Translations under genes and position numbers: made by a program | In this document: positions 52,060-64,000 of the stretch, piece by piece | How the letters are laid out: each line of letters begins with the position of its first letter | Numbering within the stretch: position 1 is the first letter of the stretch | Notes under the pieces: model-generated | The model's input: the letters and a program-made list of their open reading frames with translations, nothing else | What the model was told of the DNA's origin: nothing | Database searches by the model: none | From: Cranoglanis bouderius | Lineage: Eukaryota > Chordata > Actinopteri > Siluriformes > Cranoglanididae | DNA: 64,000 nt | Assembly (NCBI GenBank): GCA_023630585.1 | Contig: CM042547.1 | Span: 3,929,768 to 3,993,767 of the forward strand | Direction: 5' to 3'

Positions 52060-53300
52060 TAGAGATGCACCGATCGACCGGCCAGGGACCGGAATCAGGC
52101 GATTTTCCGCACGACTCGGCTCGGACCGGTGACCGGCCGGTCAGTCTCACGTCTTTCCGATTCCGAGCCGGTCCGTGTTGTTGCCAGCGACACAGGCAAT
52201 AACGTCACAGCCACGCTCACAGCCGCATGTAAACATGTCGTAGGCAAAAACGCGAAAACCCCTTGATCTACTGGAGGATCAACAAAGATGGTTTCCCTGC
52301 GCTTGCTCCACTTGCCCGAGCCTATACCTCTCTGCTCCATGTACAAGCGTTGAAAGTGATGGCTTGTTTAGCTTGGCTGGACATGTGATAGATGAAAGGA
52401 GAAACCAATTATCAGGTGACAAGGCAGAGATGCTTCTGTTTGTGGAGAAAAACTTGCCATTAATGCCAAAGTATACATACAGTATGTTGGCAACAAAGAA
52501 AAGGTGCCTTGTGTAACGCTTTACACAGAGATGCCGGATAGCCTGAATGGTTGTAGCCAGGTGTAAGCAAAACTCACGTATCTGATATTTCACAGTGGTT
52601 TATTATCAGCGTTGTCGATCCCCCGCACACATGGGGCAGTTTGCAAAACACTCAACTAACAACTGCGTTACTGAACATAAATAAAACAGGGCAAAGAGCA
52701 ACAGAAATATAACCAGGCTTTACGTGCATACATGCGATAATCATAGCTCGCGCTCTGTCTACAGACTGCCCAGTCATCAGTGAGGGAGTAAGAGAGAGCG
52801 TTCCGCCTTAAAGGAGCAGTAACTAATTCTACTTGTTACACTTGTTATTTAATTATTAGCCACTGCACCTATTAATATTTGGAACAGTATTATACACTTC
52901 AGTTTTGTTCACAGGCTTGTAATCTTTGGACTTTTGTGAGACGAGTAAAGAGAAAAAGGTCAATTTATAAACATAGTGGAAAATGATATCTGTTTTGTTA
53001 TATAAAGCAACTCATTTTCAGTTAATTGTTATTTCTACCTCTTTCCAGTCACAGAGCACTTTATTTTGAGAGTTGTTTAAGTGAGAGAAGATCCTGTAAC
53101 TTAGTGCAGTTTGGGGGAAATTGTAATGTTTAATAATTCTTTTATTATGAAAATAAAATTTTGCGTTGAAGAAAAGTAGATTTTTGTTTGTATAAGCTGT
53201 CAATTATAGTTCTTAGAAAGAAAATCGGTATCGGCAGGTCACACTTACAAAAAAATCGGAAATTTGAATCGGCCAAAAAATTGCAATCGGTGCATCTCTA
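52060..53300. mobile_element. hAT element with target-site duplication
   Basis: Ends TAGAGATGCACCGAT and its exact inverse. The 8-bp flanks gtataaac (52052-52059) and gtataaat (53301-53308) match at 7 of 8 positions, as expected for hAT. At 1241 bp it is internally deleted. Confidence 0.92.
52258..52475 (+). pseudogene. hAT transposase dimerisation-domain remnant
   Basis: A reading starting NPLIYWRINKDGFPALAPLA shifts frame at about 52320 and continues with SAPCTSVESDGLFSLAGHVI, then RRNQLSGDKAEMLLFVEKNL. This is the C-terminal hATC dimerisation module. The zinc-finger and catalytic parts are absent. Confidence 0.85.
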
Positions 53301-54000
53301 GTATAAATAGTCCTAGGTATTGTCCTGGTTGAGGGCCTGAATGGCCTACCAGAAGAAGCTCCTCATTCTCTCTGTGTTGGCATTCAGGGAGCAGATTTGC
53401 AACAGAGAGAAGAGTCCATTATTTGGATGGCTGAGGTCCTTCATTATCTTCCTGGCCTTGGTCCAGCATCGCTTGCTGTAGATAGCACCGATGGTGCACT
53501 CACCTGATCGCACCACACTCTGGAGAGCTGTCTATCCTGCTTGGTGCCATTCCCAAACCAGGGTGTAATGCTTCCTGTCAGGATGCTCTCGATGGTGCAG
53601 GTGTAAAAGCTACTTAGCACTTTAAGATGCAGTTTAAAGTTCCTTAAGTGTCTAAGGTGGCAAAGACACCAATGGGCCTTCTTTAACTGGGTGTTAATGG
53701 GACAGGACCATGACTAGTCCTGCATGACGTGGACACCAAGGTATCAGAAATCATCTATCCACTGTGGTCCCGTTGATCCTAAGGGGGTGGTAGCTCCTCT
53801 CCTCCTACTCCTTTTGTCTTGCTGACGTTCAGGTGGAGGTGCTCCTGGCACCAGTTCTCCAGGTTTTCAATCTCCTCCAGGTAGACCTTCCCGATCAGGC
53901 CCACCACAACAGTGTCGTCAGCAAAACTTGACAATGGTTGGAAGTGGCCACACAGTCATAAGTGTACATTGAGTACAGCAGGGGGCTCGGGATACAACTT
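53301..54000 (-). pseudogene. L2/Rex-like LINE reverse transcriptase fossil
   Basis: Minus-strand pieces read LLYSMYT(Y)DCVATS-like, FADDTVVVGLIG, ENLENWCQEHLHLNVSKTK and, further on, SILTGSITLWFGNGTKQDRQ-like and NNGLFSLLQ-like segments. The catalytic-type ADD motif is visible. Many frameshifts. The element continues at 51530-51705 beyond the inserted hAT and SINE. Confidence 0.75.
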
Positions 54001-54335
54001 CACTTCACGACTGAACTGGTAGAGTAGTTGAGAAGACTATACCCCAAGCTGACAAGTTGAGGGGGTGATTTCGGTGGATTTTACCAGTTGTACATGTGGA
54101 ATGACAGGTTGCACCTCGAATGCAGCATAATTCTACAGTAACAATTGGATACAATATATCATAAACACGATCATGTGAAGAACTCTTTTTAAACCCTTTA
54201 CATGAAATTCCTTTCCAACCCTAGTGAGGAGATGAGAGCAACAGAGGGACTGAGCGAGTGAGGGAGGAAGGGGCAAGGGTCAGTGAAGTGATGCAGCTGT
54301 TTGTTCAGTCACAGCTGTTGCTTCTCCTCCTCCTC

Positions 54336-54337
<2 letters not shown>

Positions 54338-54374
<37 letters not shown>

Positions 54375-54546
54375 CTCTCATAATGGAACATTGTTCTGAT
54401 ATTGTTTGAGTAAAAGGGTAAAGCAGAGCGAGATGGAGTTGTCAGTTGTCCTTCAGTGGGTTCTGATATTTATTATGAAGGTCTGCAAAGCATTATTATT
54501 CTGTAAATTATTTTTTTCAAAAACATTTTTCGATTAATTGACTAAT
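54338..54546. repeat. 210-bp direct repeat, copy A (starts with (AC)n)
   Basis: Near-identical to 62381-62591, from the (AC)n through 'cccctctcataatggaacat' to 'ttttcgattaattgactaat'. Confidence 0.88.
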
Positions 54547-57500
54547 ACCCAAATTTTTTATTTTTTTCTTCAGTCGTTGTCCAAGCGAGATTTTCTTGTC
54601 AGAATACAATAAGAACAACTTCCTGATGACACCATGGACTAAAGATTTATGCACGAGTGCTCAGTTGTATGTTTGTCATTATTTTATTGCTTACTGATGT
54701 ATTATAGGTATTACATTTCCCTGCTGTGAGCACTAACATATCTTCAAGTAAAAGGCCATGTAAATGATTCGTCATTGATAAAGCTGTAGTCTAGTCCTTT
54801 TTATGTTTCTATGTTATGCTTAGAAATGCAGTGACCAATAGGAGATCGACGTTTCACGGTGTGACCTCTTCAGAAAATCCAAGATGGTGGAAGCACTGAT
54901 TGTAGCGGTGTCGCACCATCCTGTTTTATACAACACCGCTTTAGGAGAATATAAAATCAACATCAAAAGAGAAGCTGCCTGGATTGCGGTGTTGCTGCAT
55001 ACAGGAGCAGATGGTATATTTTAACATTGATACAAATATTGATAATAGTGCAAGCATGTCGGAATCCATGATGTGTGGATTAAAAAAAAACAACAACGCC
55101 TTGACACGTGATGTCATATCCGGGTTGCTGCCCATATTCGCAGCGGTCTCTGAAGACGTTTCTCATGCTGAAAGTCTAGTGTGACCGCCGTGATGACTTG
55201 TGGTAGAGCAAACAGAGAAATAAATTTGGGTCACATCCTTATTATTATTGTTATTCATCGGGCTGCAATACTTTACAGCTTTCTGAAAGTTTGAAAGTCC
55301 TGCCAAGTAACAAGAAATGTTTGGTTTACTGTCTTTTCTCTTTCACATTTCTTTAGAACCTTTATCAACTTAACCGACACTACATCCATAACCTATTATT
55401 GCACTGCTAGTTTAATATTTATTGCTTTTAATGATCTGACCAAAACGTGCCTCATCACCTACTGAACATTTCATTCGCATCCCCCCCCCCCCCAATTGCT
55501 CTTAAGCAACACGCATCATGTGGTAACTTTTCTTCTTTATACTCTCCTTCCAGTAACACAGTTATGACCCAGCCCTCTTCTTTGGGATGTTTGGAAGTCC
55601 TTCTTCTACCGACTTGCCTTAAAGGGCAGCTCCAGCGGGGTCATTACCGATTGTCACACCCCTGTGTTCAAACACTGTGTGTCACTGGGTGCCGCATGCC
55701 TCGATGTATTCACTGCTCAACTGTAAATAGCTACTCCGTCATGTACGCACGAAATGGGCTGATCATAAACGTATTAAGCTTATTGTGTTTGCGCCGTTTT
55801 GGTTACATGACACTCCACACTCCAATGAATGAATGATGTCACACAGTGTGAAATGAATCCTTGACCTACACAATTATTAAGAAATAACGCACAACAGGCC
55901 GTGCAGTTACATGAAAATGATCCATGCTTGGGGGATTGGGGTGATGCAGCACGACGTGAAGTGGATTTTCCACCCCGAGGTGGTTTATTTTTGTATAACT
56001 GCACGGTCTGAAGTGTGTTATTCCACTTGTAACACAGGAGGAGAAACATTCTGTACAAAATGTTAAGATTTAGTACAGCATTTTAATCAGCTGCTGCCGA
56101 TCAGAGTCTGTAATTGTTATAAAAGTACTGACGATAACCACAATATCATTGAAATGTGTACTGCGACAGAATTTATCATGATGATTTATAACGATGATTG
56201 TTATTAAAAAGTGATTAAAAAGCTCTTTTCTTTCCTCCAGCTTTGTCCTGCTCTCTCAGCTCAGACAGGATTATATCGAAAATGTACGGTTATATACTTT
56301 TAAATTTGTTTACTTTTCATTACTGCAGAATCACCTGGTGACGTTTTACAGCGCGAGTACGTCGTCATGTCGCCGGAAATCATCAGTGTGCCAATGTGTA
56401 GAGAGCCAGGGTCCTTACCAACTCGTGTACACGATATACCGGTTCATCACGTAGGGAGCTGATTGAGACGCACCCTGGGTCTCTCATCCGTTCCCTGTAG
56501 TGCTTCACAACCCCTTTTGGGTCTTGTTTTGGCATCTGCTCTTGCGTATGGGTATCATTGGGCATTTTATCGGCCCTCCTGGGGACTGCAGATCCCATGC
56601 AGAGAGAGAGAGAGACGCACGCACAAACACACACTCGGATGGAAGACTAGGGGCAACACCCTGGGAGTTTGTGTATTTTGGAGAGGAAGAATACGGAGGA
56701 TGGGGGAGGGTCAGCACACAAGTGCTGGGGAAAAACGCAAGCAACAGAGTCCAGAAGCAGCTGTCATCCCTGATAACCCACATCCACGTTTCTAAACAGT
56801 GGATTCGAGTTGAGCTCTAGGGGGAGGAGTATAAGGAGGGTAATGCTTAGTTACACGATTTTAGCCCCGGTTTCCCAAGTGCTGAGTAATTTTGGGGCTT
56901 GGTGACTACCCCTGTTTGTGTAGCGTGAATAATTCAGTGATGTGATTAGTACATACAGACATTTAATTTTGTGCTGGAAAACTAATAATGTTTGGAAATC
57001 TACAGTGTTTTTTTTACTGACTCGATGATATAGAAGTCATCAAATAAAAAATCTAGAACAAAGTTTATACTAAAAAAAAAAATAGGGTGTCGGTCCTCAT
57101 GGCTCGTGTCTCCCCAAAACAGTCATTCCTTAACATTTTTCTCTTTTTTGTCTCCATTTCCTAGACAGCTTTCTGGTTCATTTATTTTGAGAAAGCAGGA
57201 TTTGGGAAAGATCGTGTACTACAACATCAAACACCTGAAGTCGTGTAGCATGAGCCAGTCAGTGATTCTGAGATTTTGAAAGTCATGTAGTGTGGACTTG
57301 GCTTAAAACGATTAAAAAAGATGTACGGTGAGACCAGTTCCTGCTGTAAGACTAGTCCTAAAATTAAGCCGGTGAAAGAGAACTGTCCTGACTCAGCAGA
57401 GGTTTAGTGTTGAGCTGCACACCCATACCTGGAATAATATCAACATTTGTGTAATAGCTGCATGTGTTGGCTGCATCAGCTTCTTCTGTTTGAGTGGAAC

Positions 57501-58574
57501 ACGAACTGAACCAGCTACACCTCACTAAGATCGGCAGCGTTTGCAGCTTCCATGCTCTGCTTCAGGATTTTAAAATGCTTTATGGGCCAGTAAAGCTGGC
57601 ATGTTTTTACTGTGGGAGACTGCAGCATCAGCTCTGTAGGAGAGGCTTCGATCCCCGGGGACAGGGTGAGATCAGATAATGTAGCCTGACTCTGCACCGT
57701 TTGGGATAATAGTGCACGTGTTCTTTCTCTTTCATGTCTCGCTTCCTGACCCTAAACCCCCTCAGGGCTAACGGATGTTCCCATTCATCCGTCGGCTCTT
57801 TCCCTTCTCTCTCGTCCTCTCTCTGTTTCTGTCTCTCATTGTTTCTCCCCACAACTTTCTTTCATTTATTTAACAGAGATAATTGTGAATAGCGGGATGT
57901 GTCGAAACTTGAACGGACCGCCGCTTTTATTTAAAACAAACGAGCAAGGAAACAAAGACGGTTTTCATGAATGGAAGCAATAGCGATATACGTGTAGAAT
58001 AAAGGGGTAGAGACGAGCATGCGTGACTCTGAAGCTCAGAGAATAATAAATCACTCTTTCATCAGAGTTTGCGTATTATAATTTAAACAGAAAGGCGCAT
58101 AATTCATTGAAATTGTGCTTTCTTGCATTAGTACATGCCTGTTAATGCCTTTATTGATTTAAAAAAAAAAAGTGTTATACAGATTTTGGGAGAATTGCCA
58201 AACTCGTGTGCAGGCGTACTGTATAACAGGCTCATTGGGAGTGACCCAATAATGACTGCAAGGTAAATCTTAACTGGGCCAACTGAACACAATTATTCTA
58301 GGCTGCTCTCCTGGCTGTGCACAGGGTTTTAAAAGTGTGAGTTTTGCTTACATTTCCAAAGAAGACAAAAACTAATAATAAACTGATGTTAGCTAGGTGG
58401 AGGCTTTGCAAGAAGAGGAAATTTTACAGTTGGAATTGCAATCTCTTACGTTTGACCGGTGAATGCGTTAGAAAGGATGTGGCTGAGAAGCCTGAGGTGT
58501 GGTCATATGTGTAATTATGATAGTACAAGGGTGACTGGATATTTCATTCTCATTATTAACTGGACTACCAAGAT

Positions 58575-59000
58575 CAGTCCGTACAGGATTTCACAGAGTT
58601 TATTTTGTGACTGTTGCGGCCAGAAATGCTCGATTTTTGCTGCGGCTTTTTTCAAAATTTGCGATGCAACTTGGCTTATTTATTTATTTATTGCAGAAAA
58701 CTATTTGAATTGGCAAAATCACAATTGCACTAAATTGTTTTGCACGCTTTTTCGCAGTGACTTTTGTTGGTAAATGAGACCTTTTAGCTGTACTCATGTT
58801 CGACACACGTGAATGAAAGAGGGCTTTGGTTGAATGCCCGTTGTGATGACGTCACATGACTCGTCTTGGCCCGAATCTGTAGAAAATCTGCAGTAATTTA
58901 GAAAAATGGCACGCTCCTCCGAATATCGCAGAGTTTGCTTGATTTTGCCTTAATTTCTGCGATCGTGAAACCAGTACATTTTTTTGGAGGGACTCCAGTG
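58575..59000 (-). mobile_element. MITE, reverse copy of the 32684-33060 family
   Basis: Reads as the inverse of that element, with ends 'gtacaggatttcacagagtt' and 'ttggagggactccag'. Confidence 0.65.
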
Positions 59001-59396
59001 TAGTTGGCCTGTCATCCACCGAGGACAAAAAAAAACAACTCGTGTAGAAGCAGAGATGGGGACTGATTCAAGTTGTACGTTTACTGACTCATGGCTCACA
59101 AATTGGAATTCGTTCTTGTATTAGAGAAAAATGAATGACGAACCATTACATTGGAAGCATCAAACTCATTAAACGTAATGAATGTGTGGTAATGGATGTG
59201 TGTTAATGTGTGAGTGCAGCGGTATCGGGTTGAGTAAGGCTGCAAATTAGAGGTGTTGAGCCCTAAATAGTTTGTGTTTATAGTTCAGTGTATAAAGTGT
59301 ACACGCTATGAAGATGAAACTTGGAATGTTTATGTAAGTTTTGACTGGTCATGATTTCACGGATAAATGACAAATGACTTTTTGGGTATATAACCG

Positions 59397-59510
59397 CAGG
59401 GGCTTAGTGGTTAGCACGCTTGCTACAGGGTGTCCCCCGCCTTGTGCCCGGAGTTCCCTGGGATAGGCTCCAGGCTCTGTGTAAGATGAGTGATATGGAA
59501 GATAGATGAT
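59397..59510 (+). mobile_element. Truncated SINE (Mermaid/DANA-like)
   Basis: Keeps a short head ('gtggttagcacg') and the 'ttccctgggataggctccag' tail, with the middle deleted. Confidence 0.65.
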
Positions 59511-60150
59511 TGGGTATACCTGTGTCTGACCCCTCCAAAACCCTACATCTGTCAGCCTGTACCTCACTGTTGGATCTGTTTTTACAGTTGGTGTGTCATA
59601 AATATGCTTTCTCCCAAACCCCCCCCCCCCCCCCATCCCCTCCCCCTTTCCCACCACCCAGCCTGTTTCTGCCTCGGCCAATGTGTGTGGTGCAATGAAT
59701 AACTTGTGCTGTAGTTACAGCTTTGGAGAGATGTGCGATACTCTTGAATATATACACCAGATGAAATCTATTAGTTTTTTGAGAGTCAATAGGAAGTCAT
59801 TTATTTTCGTTGGTTGTTGGGCAGGGGAAGAAAAAACAGGTGACAGCTGTATCAACTGTTGTATTCAACGTTTAAATGCTGCTTTATGAACAATGAGCTG
59901 TTTGGAAGAAAAAAAAAAATTTCTCTCTTCTTGAGAGCATCTGACATGCCTAAACATCAGGAAGTGTCATTAGAATTGCATTTTGTGTTATGGTCAGAGG
60001 AGAATCATGTTTGGTGACAAAAAGGGGAAAACGTACAAGGAAAGCACCTGAGAGTCCACTGTAAAGTACAGAGCATGGATTGGTGAGGCTTTGGGACTTT
60101 TCTGTTGCTGTTGGTTCAGTGGATCTTGTGTAGCTTGATGGCATCGTACA

Positions 60151-60171
60151 CCCCCCCCCCCCCCCCCCCCC
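60151..60171. repeat. C21 homopolymer
   Basis: Uninterrupted run of 21 C. A C15 run lies at about 59620. Confidence 0.9.
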
Positions 60172-60669
60172 AGTAAATTTAAACGAAGCATTCAATGCTG
60201 CTGATGTTTCAGAAGCCTGATCCTGAACAACACTGCACACGTAATGGGAATTCTCCAGTGATGAAAAAAACATGTCTTTTAGTCCAAAACTAGATGTAGA
60301 AAATGCAGAAACGCACAAAAAAAAAAGATTAGTGAGTGAGAAACTGGTATAACGTGACTGTGCTTCATTCATTTGCATCATTTAAATAATAGTGTGTGAA
60401 CGTGTAACTTGGAGAACAGGCCTGAGGGTTCAGCAGAACAGGTCTACACATGTGATAACTTTGTTTTAACATGCAGACCTTGAGCACAATGGCCTCAGTT
60501 TGTCATGCTAAGACTTCTTGAAAACCTGTATCATATAATGGTCTGAGAAAAGGTGTTGTAATTTGTCCACAGCCTTGATCAAGGACGCAGGAAGTAGCGG
60601 TGATGAGGGTGCGGCACCCCCGACCTTTAGCATTCCTTTAACCGCAACGGCTAATATAAAAAATAATAC

Positions 60670-61260
60670 CCTCACCATCCACTTTATTAGGAACACCTGT
60701 GCATTCATGCAGTTATCTAATCAGCCAATCGTCTGGCAGCAGCGCAATGCAAAAAAATCATGCAGATACAGGTCAAGAGTTTCAGGTAATGTTCATCAAA
60801 CATCAGAATGGAGGGGAAAAAAATGTGATCTCCGTGTGATCTTTAACTGTGGCATGGTTGTTGGTGCCAGATGGGCTGGTTTGAGAATTTCAGAAACTGC
60901 TGATCTCCTGGGAATTTCACACACAACAGTCTCTAGAGTTTACACAGAATGGTGCAAAAAACAAAAAAACATTGAACGAGCGTCAGTTCTGTGTGTGGAA
61001 ACACCTTGTTCGTAAGAGAGGTCGGAGGAAAATGGACAGATTGGTTCGAGCTGCCAGGAAGTCTATAAAAACTCATATAATCACTCTTTACAACCGTGGT
61101 GAGCAGAAGAGCATCTCCGCATGCACCAAACAACATAGAACCTTGAGGTAGATAAGCTACAACAGCAGAAGAGCACATCGGGTTCCACTCCTGTCAGCCG
61201 AGAACAGGAATCTGAGGCTGTCATGGGCACAGACTCATTGAAACTGGACAGCTGAAGATT
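60670..61260 (+). mobile_element. Partial TTATTAGGAACACC Tc1-like element
   Basis: Starts caccatccactttattagga. Internal remnants read WAGLRISETADLLGISHTTVS (helix-turn-helix region). Ends without a right terminal repeat. Confidence 0.7.
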
Positions 61261-62374
61261 AGGAGGTGGGGGTGGGTGTGGGGGTGGGGTTGTGATTCAC
61301 CTGGCCTTTTCCCAGACTTCATCTGTCTAGTTTGGGTGAGTCTGTGCCCATGGTGGCCTATATTATGTTAAACTGCTTTGCACTGCACTTTGCTCATCTT
61401 TGTCAGTATTTTAACATATCTTGTCTGTTTCTGACATCATAATCTCTCGTCCTTTCAAGCCAAGTGATGCTCTCGTCAAAATGATGGTTCCTCGGTTGTT
61501 TGTATAGCGCAGCAGTTTGTTTCAATGAGCAGCACAAGCTATCAAGGTTTGTTGCACCACATTTAAACATGTATGGCAAATTAAAACTCTTTCAAGAGTC
61601 AAAAAAAAAATCTGTTCGTTAAACCTACTTGTCCACAAATAGGTCAGGTCCCAGGCTCCCAGCGTAGTGTTTCGTCCACCTCCGGCTCCTGAGTCCTTAT
61701 TTGGTCTCTATGGGATCTCTGGCTGATGTAGTCATATTGTTTAAGTGGCACTGGTATTGTAACCGCCCGCAGATCTTTCCCTGTGGAGCGATCTGCTTAA
61801 CAACCCTGACACATGTACTTAAATGCACATCCAACAGGCAGGAGCAGATAAGGATCTCGCTCGTTTCCTGTGGAGCAAATGGGCATTATTGCTCGAACGC
61901 CTTTCCTATTGCTGCCAGCGGACCGCTTCAGCTTTCATCACCCTGCCTGGATGAGACGTTCTGTGTACTTGTACAGTATAGACGGATTAACTGAGAGCAC
62001 ATCCAGGACATTAACCTTTTCACTGCAAGTGGAAAGTATTGACCAACTTCACACAACTTCACACAACCAGCCATATTTAGAAAACGAAAGAACTAGCGAA
62101 GTCTCCATGAAATGGCCTCGAAATGAAATGGCCAGATGCTGAGCTGGCCATGTGCAGGCTGGGAAGATTTGTGTGTAGTGTTGTGTTCAGAGAGCAGGGT
62201 TTACTGTAGCTCCTGGGTGAGTGAGTGACCTTCTAGAGGTGAAAGAGAGTGGAAGGTTTAAGGGAAGGGCAGCTAGTGAGCAGACGACTCGCCTTCAGTG
62301 CAGCCTGCTGGCTTCAGACTTGACTCCTCAGGGAGCTTTGACTCAGGAGGCTGTAGAACATGCATGCGTACACA

Positions 62375-62380
<6 letters not shown>

Positions 62381-62415
<35 letters not shown>

Positions 62416-62591
62416 CCCTCTCATAATGGAACATTGTTCTGATATTGTTTGAGTAAAAGGGTAAAGCAGAGCGAGATGGAGTTGTCAGTTGTCCTTCAGT
62501 GGGTTCCGATATTTATTATGAAGGTCTGCAAAGCATTATTATTCTGTAAATTATTTTTTTTTCAAAAACATTTTTCGATTAATTGACTAAT
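62381..62591. repeat. 210-bp direct repeat, copy B
   Basis: Partner of 54338-54546, about 8.04 kb away in the same orientation. Differences seen are one C/T change and T-run length. A fragment of the 12797-type SINE-like repeat follows (62597-62655). Confidence 0.88.
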
Positions 62592-63599
62592 GCGCAGATT
62601 TCACGACCTTCCCATCAGTAGCCCAATGTCTTAACCACTGAGCTGCCACTGCCGCGCGACTAAAAATACGTCATAATTTTTCAATATCTCCGTTTCCTCA
62701 GTCCACACTACAACGCGAAAATGGCGCTTTCAAATGTATCCACTTGGGAGAGTGTTTTTGAAAAGTTCCATTTCTGCTGGACAAAAATGCCGTCTCCGTG
62801 TGGACGAAAAGGCCAGAAACATAGAGAAAAAGATGCGTTTTCAGATTTATCCGGATTAATGTGGACTTGTACTCAGGCGCGATACGATTTCGATGTCAAT
62901 GATATTCGATATGTTATGATCAGCACTGAATCTGCTATGTTACTTTGTTAGCAGTCTCCACTCGACCAACTTTATACAGAATCTGTGGTAATCCTACTGT
63001 TAATTCGTGAATGATGAAGACGTAAATATGACATGATGATGTACTCTCTCTCCCTTGAGAGCATGAGCACGGATGGCTGTGACGTCGCCGGGATGTACAC
63101 TCGTATTCTCCGGACAACAGTGCGAAAGCTTTTCTGTTGCACCACTTGGGAACTAAGGTGGACCAAGTGTCAGAGTATTGGGAATTTATTCTGAGCTCAG
63201 TCTTTTCCACTGGTGCCATCAAGTGACCATAAAGTACAACGTTATTGAAAAACCGTGGAACTGGAGAGATGACCTCAGGAGTCTAGACAGGTGTCTTGCA
63301 GCCAGAGGTGATGAGTTCCCCATGAAGAGCGGCTTGTAAACGTACATCCCTGATGCTCTCACATAGTCCTGTATACAAATGGTATTCTGACCATCAGTGC
63401 AGCCAGTAAGAACTCTGTTTGCCAGGTTTCTCTGCTTCTAATTAGCAATGTGGCATAGAACTGTGCTATCTATGACCTTGGCTTTTTATAGTCTGTGTTT
63501 TGTGCTCTCTGTATGCTGCTCGTTCTCTCCATGTCACCTCGTTCTGTTCTCTCTCTCTCCCGCGCTTATGCTTCCCTCTTGTTCAGGATGATCAAGTGT

Positions 63600-63632
63600 T
63601 GGCTCTACTTCTCCCTCTCTCTTTCTCTCTCC

Positions 63633-63667
<35 letters not shown>

Positions 63668-63668
63668 A
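63600..63668. repeat. (TC)n-(AC)n compound microsatellite
   Basis: Imperfect TC array followed directly by about 13 AC units. Confidence 0.88.
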
Positions 63669-63857
63669 AAGACATACAATTTTGGATGTTGTTCCACTTA
63701 ATGAGACCCTTGATTCGACATATCATCTCCATATAAAACACATGCTTACTGTTGCTGTGTTGAAAATGTGTTGTATTGAGACACCGCCGTATTGAAATGA
63801 AATGTGACTAATAAAAATATTCACGCAATCCAAAGTAGCTTTTTATTCACCATTTAC

Positions 63858-64000
63858 AGTCCCCTCTGAAAGTATTGGAACAGCAAGGCCAGTATATATT
63901 TGGGTTTGAGATCAAAAGATGGATATGAGACAATAGATCAGCATTTCAGCTTTCATTTCCTCATATGTACATGTAGAGGTGGTGGAGGTAGTGTCGTGGC
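63858..64000 (+). mobile_element. CAGTCCCCTC-type Tc1 element cut by the window end
   Basis: Left end cagtcccctctgaaagtatt matches the start at 22885. After about 110 bp it jumps to 'ggtggaggtagtgtcgtggc', which corresponds to the GGGSVMAW region of the transposase, so the N-terminal coding half is deleted. Confidence 0.8.

Larger units (their letters stand above)
34716..64000. other. 29-kb stretch without recognisable coding exons
   Basis: If the CpG block at 34330-34715 is a first exon, this is its first intron; otherwise it is intergenic. All open stretches read as repeats, transposon fossils or random frames. Individually supported elements are listed separately. Parts such as 35300-35900, 39700-41000, 45500-47600 and 55200-58500 show no repeat or gene that I recognise. 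Confidence 0.5.

Noticed and set aside
56383..56795. Overlapping open frames of 83-110 residues on both strands
   Set aside because: No recognisable domain, both strands open, and low-complexity Arg-Glu segments inside; likely chance or an old repeat.
62650..62960. 76-residue open frame MALSNVSTWESVFEKFHFCW
   Set aside because: The sequence ('gtgtggacgaaaaggcc', 'gcgttttcagatttatccgg') resembles a common fish interspersed repeat; not supported as a gene.

Overview
The window is vertebrate nuclear DNA, almost certainly from a ray-finned (teleost) fish. Genes are split by GT-AG introns. The proteins match vertebrate ECHDC2, ZYG11B and COA7 residue by residue over long stretches. The background is AT-rich, full of CA/TC microsatellites, and packed with Tc1-like, hAT, fold-back MITE, LINE and SINE elements typical of fish. 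The SINE and Tc1 types would suit an ostariophysan such as a catfish, but that is a guess. There are no prokaryotic features.

Layout. 1-2305: end of an unrecognised plus-strand gene, of which only the last coding exon (1762-2305) is convincing. 3937-8999: complete echdc2 (plus, 9 coding exons, 322 aa), a mitochondrial crotonase-family protein. 12957-27223: complete zyg11 (minus, 15 coding exons, 781 aa), a CUL2 ubiquitin-ligase substrate receptor. 28007-29945: complete coa7 (plus, 3 coding exons, 229 aa), a mitochondrial intermembrane-space cytochrome oxidase assembly factor. About 34330-34715: a CpG-rich block ending in a splice donor, probably the non-coding first exon of a plus-strand gene. 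34716-64000: about 29 kb with no coding exon I can support, made of nested transposon fossils and simple repeats.

The echdc2 - zyg11 - coa7 order matches what I recall of human 1p32.3 (ECHDC2 - ZYG11A/ZYG11B - COA7), with one ZYG11 gene here instead of two. On that synteny the orphan promoter at 34.5 kb could be TUT4, but this is inference only. zyg11 and coa7 start head to head, 783 bp between their start codons. echdc2 and zyg11 are convergent. The genes do not form a pathway: two are mitochondrial and one is a ubiquitin-ligase receptor; they share a conserved neighbourhood.

I found no convincing new molecular system. The most interesting signals are microsatellites lying directly on several splice sites, a zyg11 C-terminus that appears to run into a transposable-element repeat, a zyg11 start codon alone in its exon, and multi-layer transposon nests that retain recognisable transposase domains and target-site duplications.
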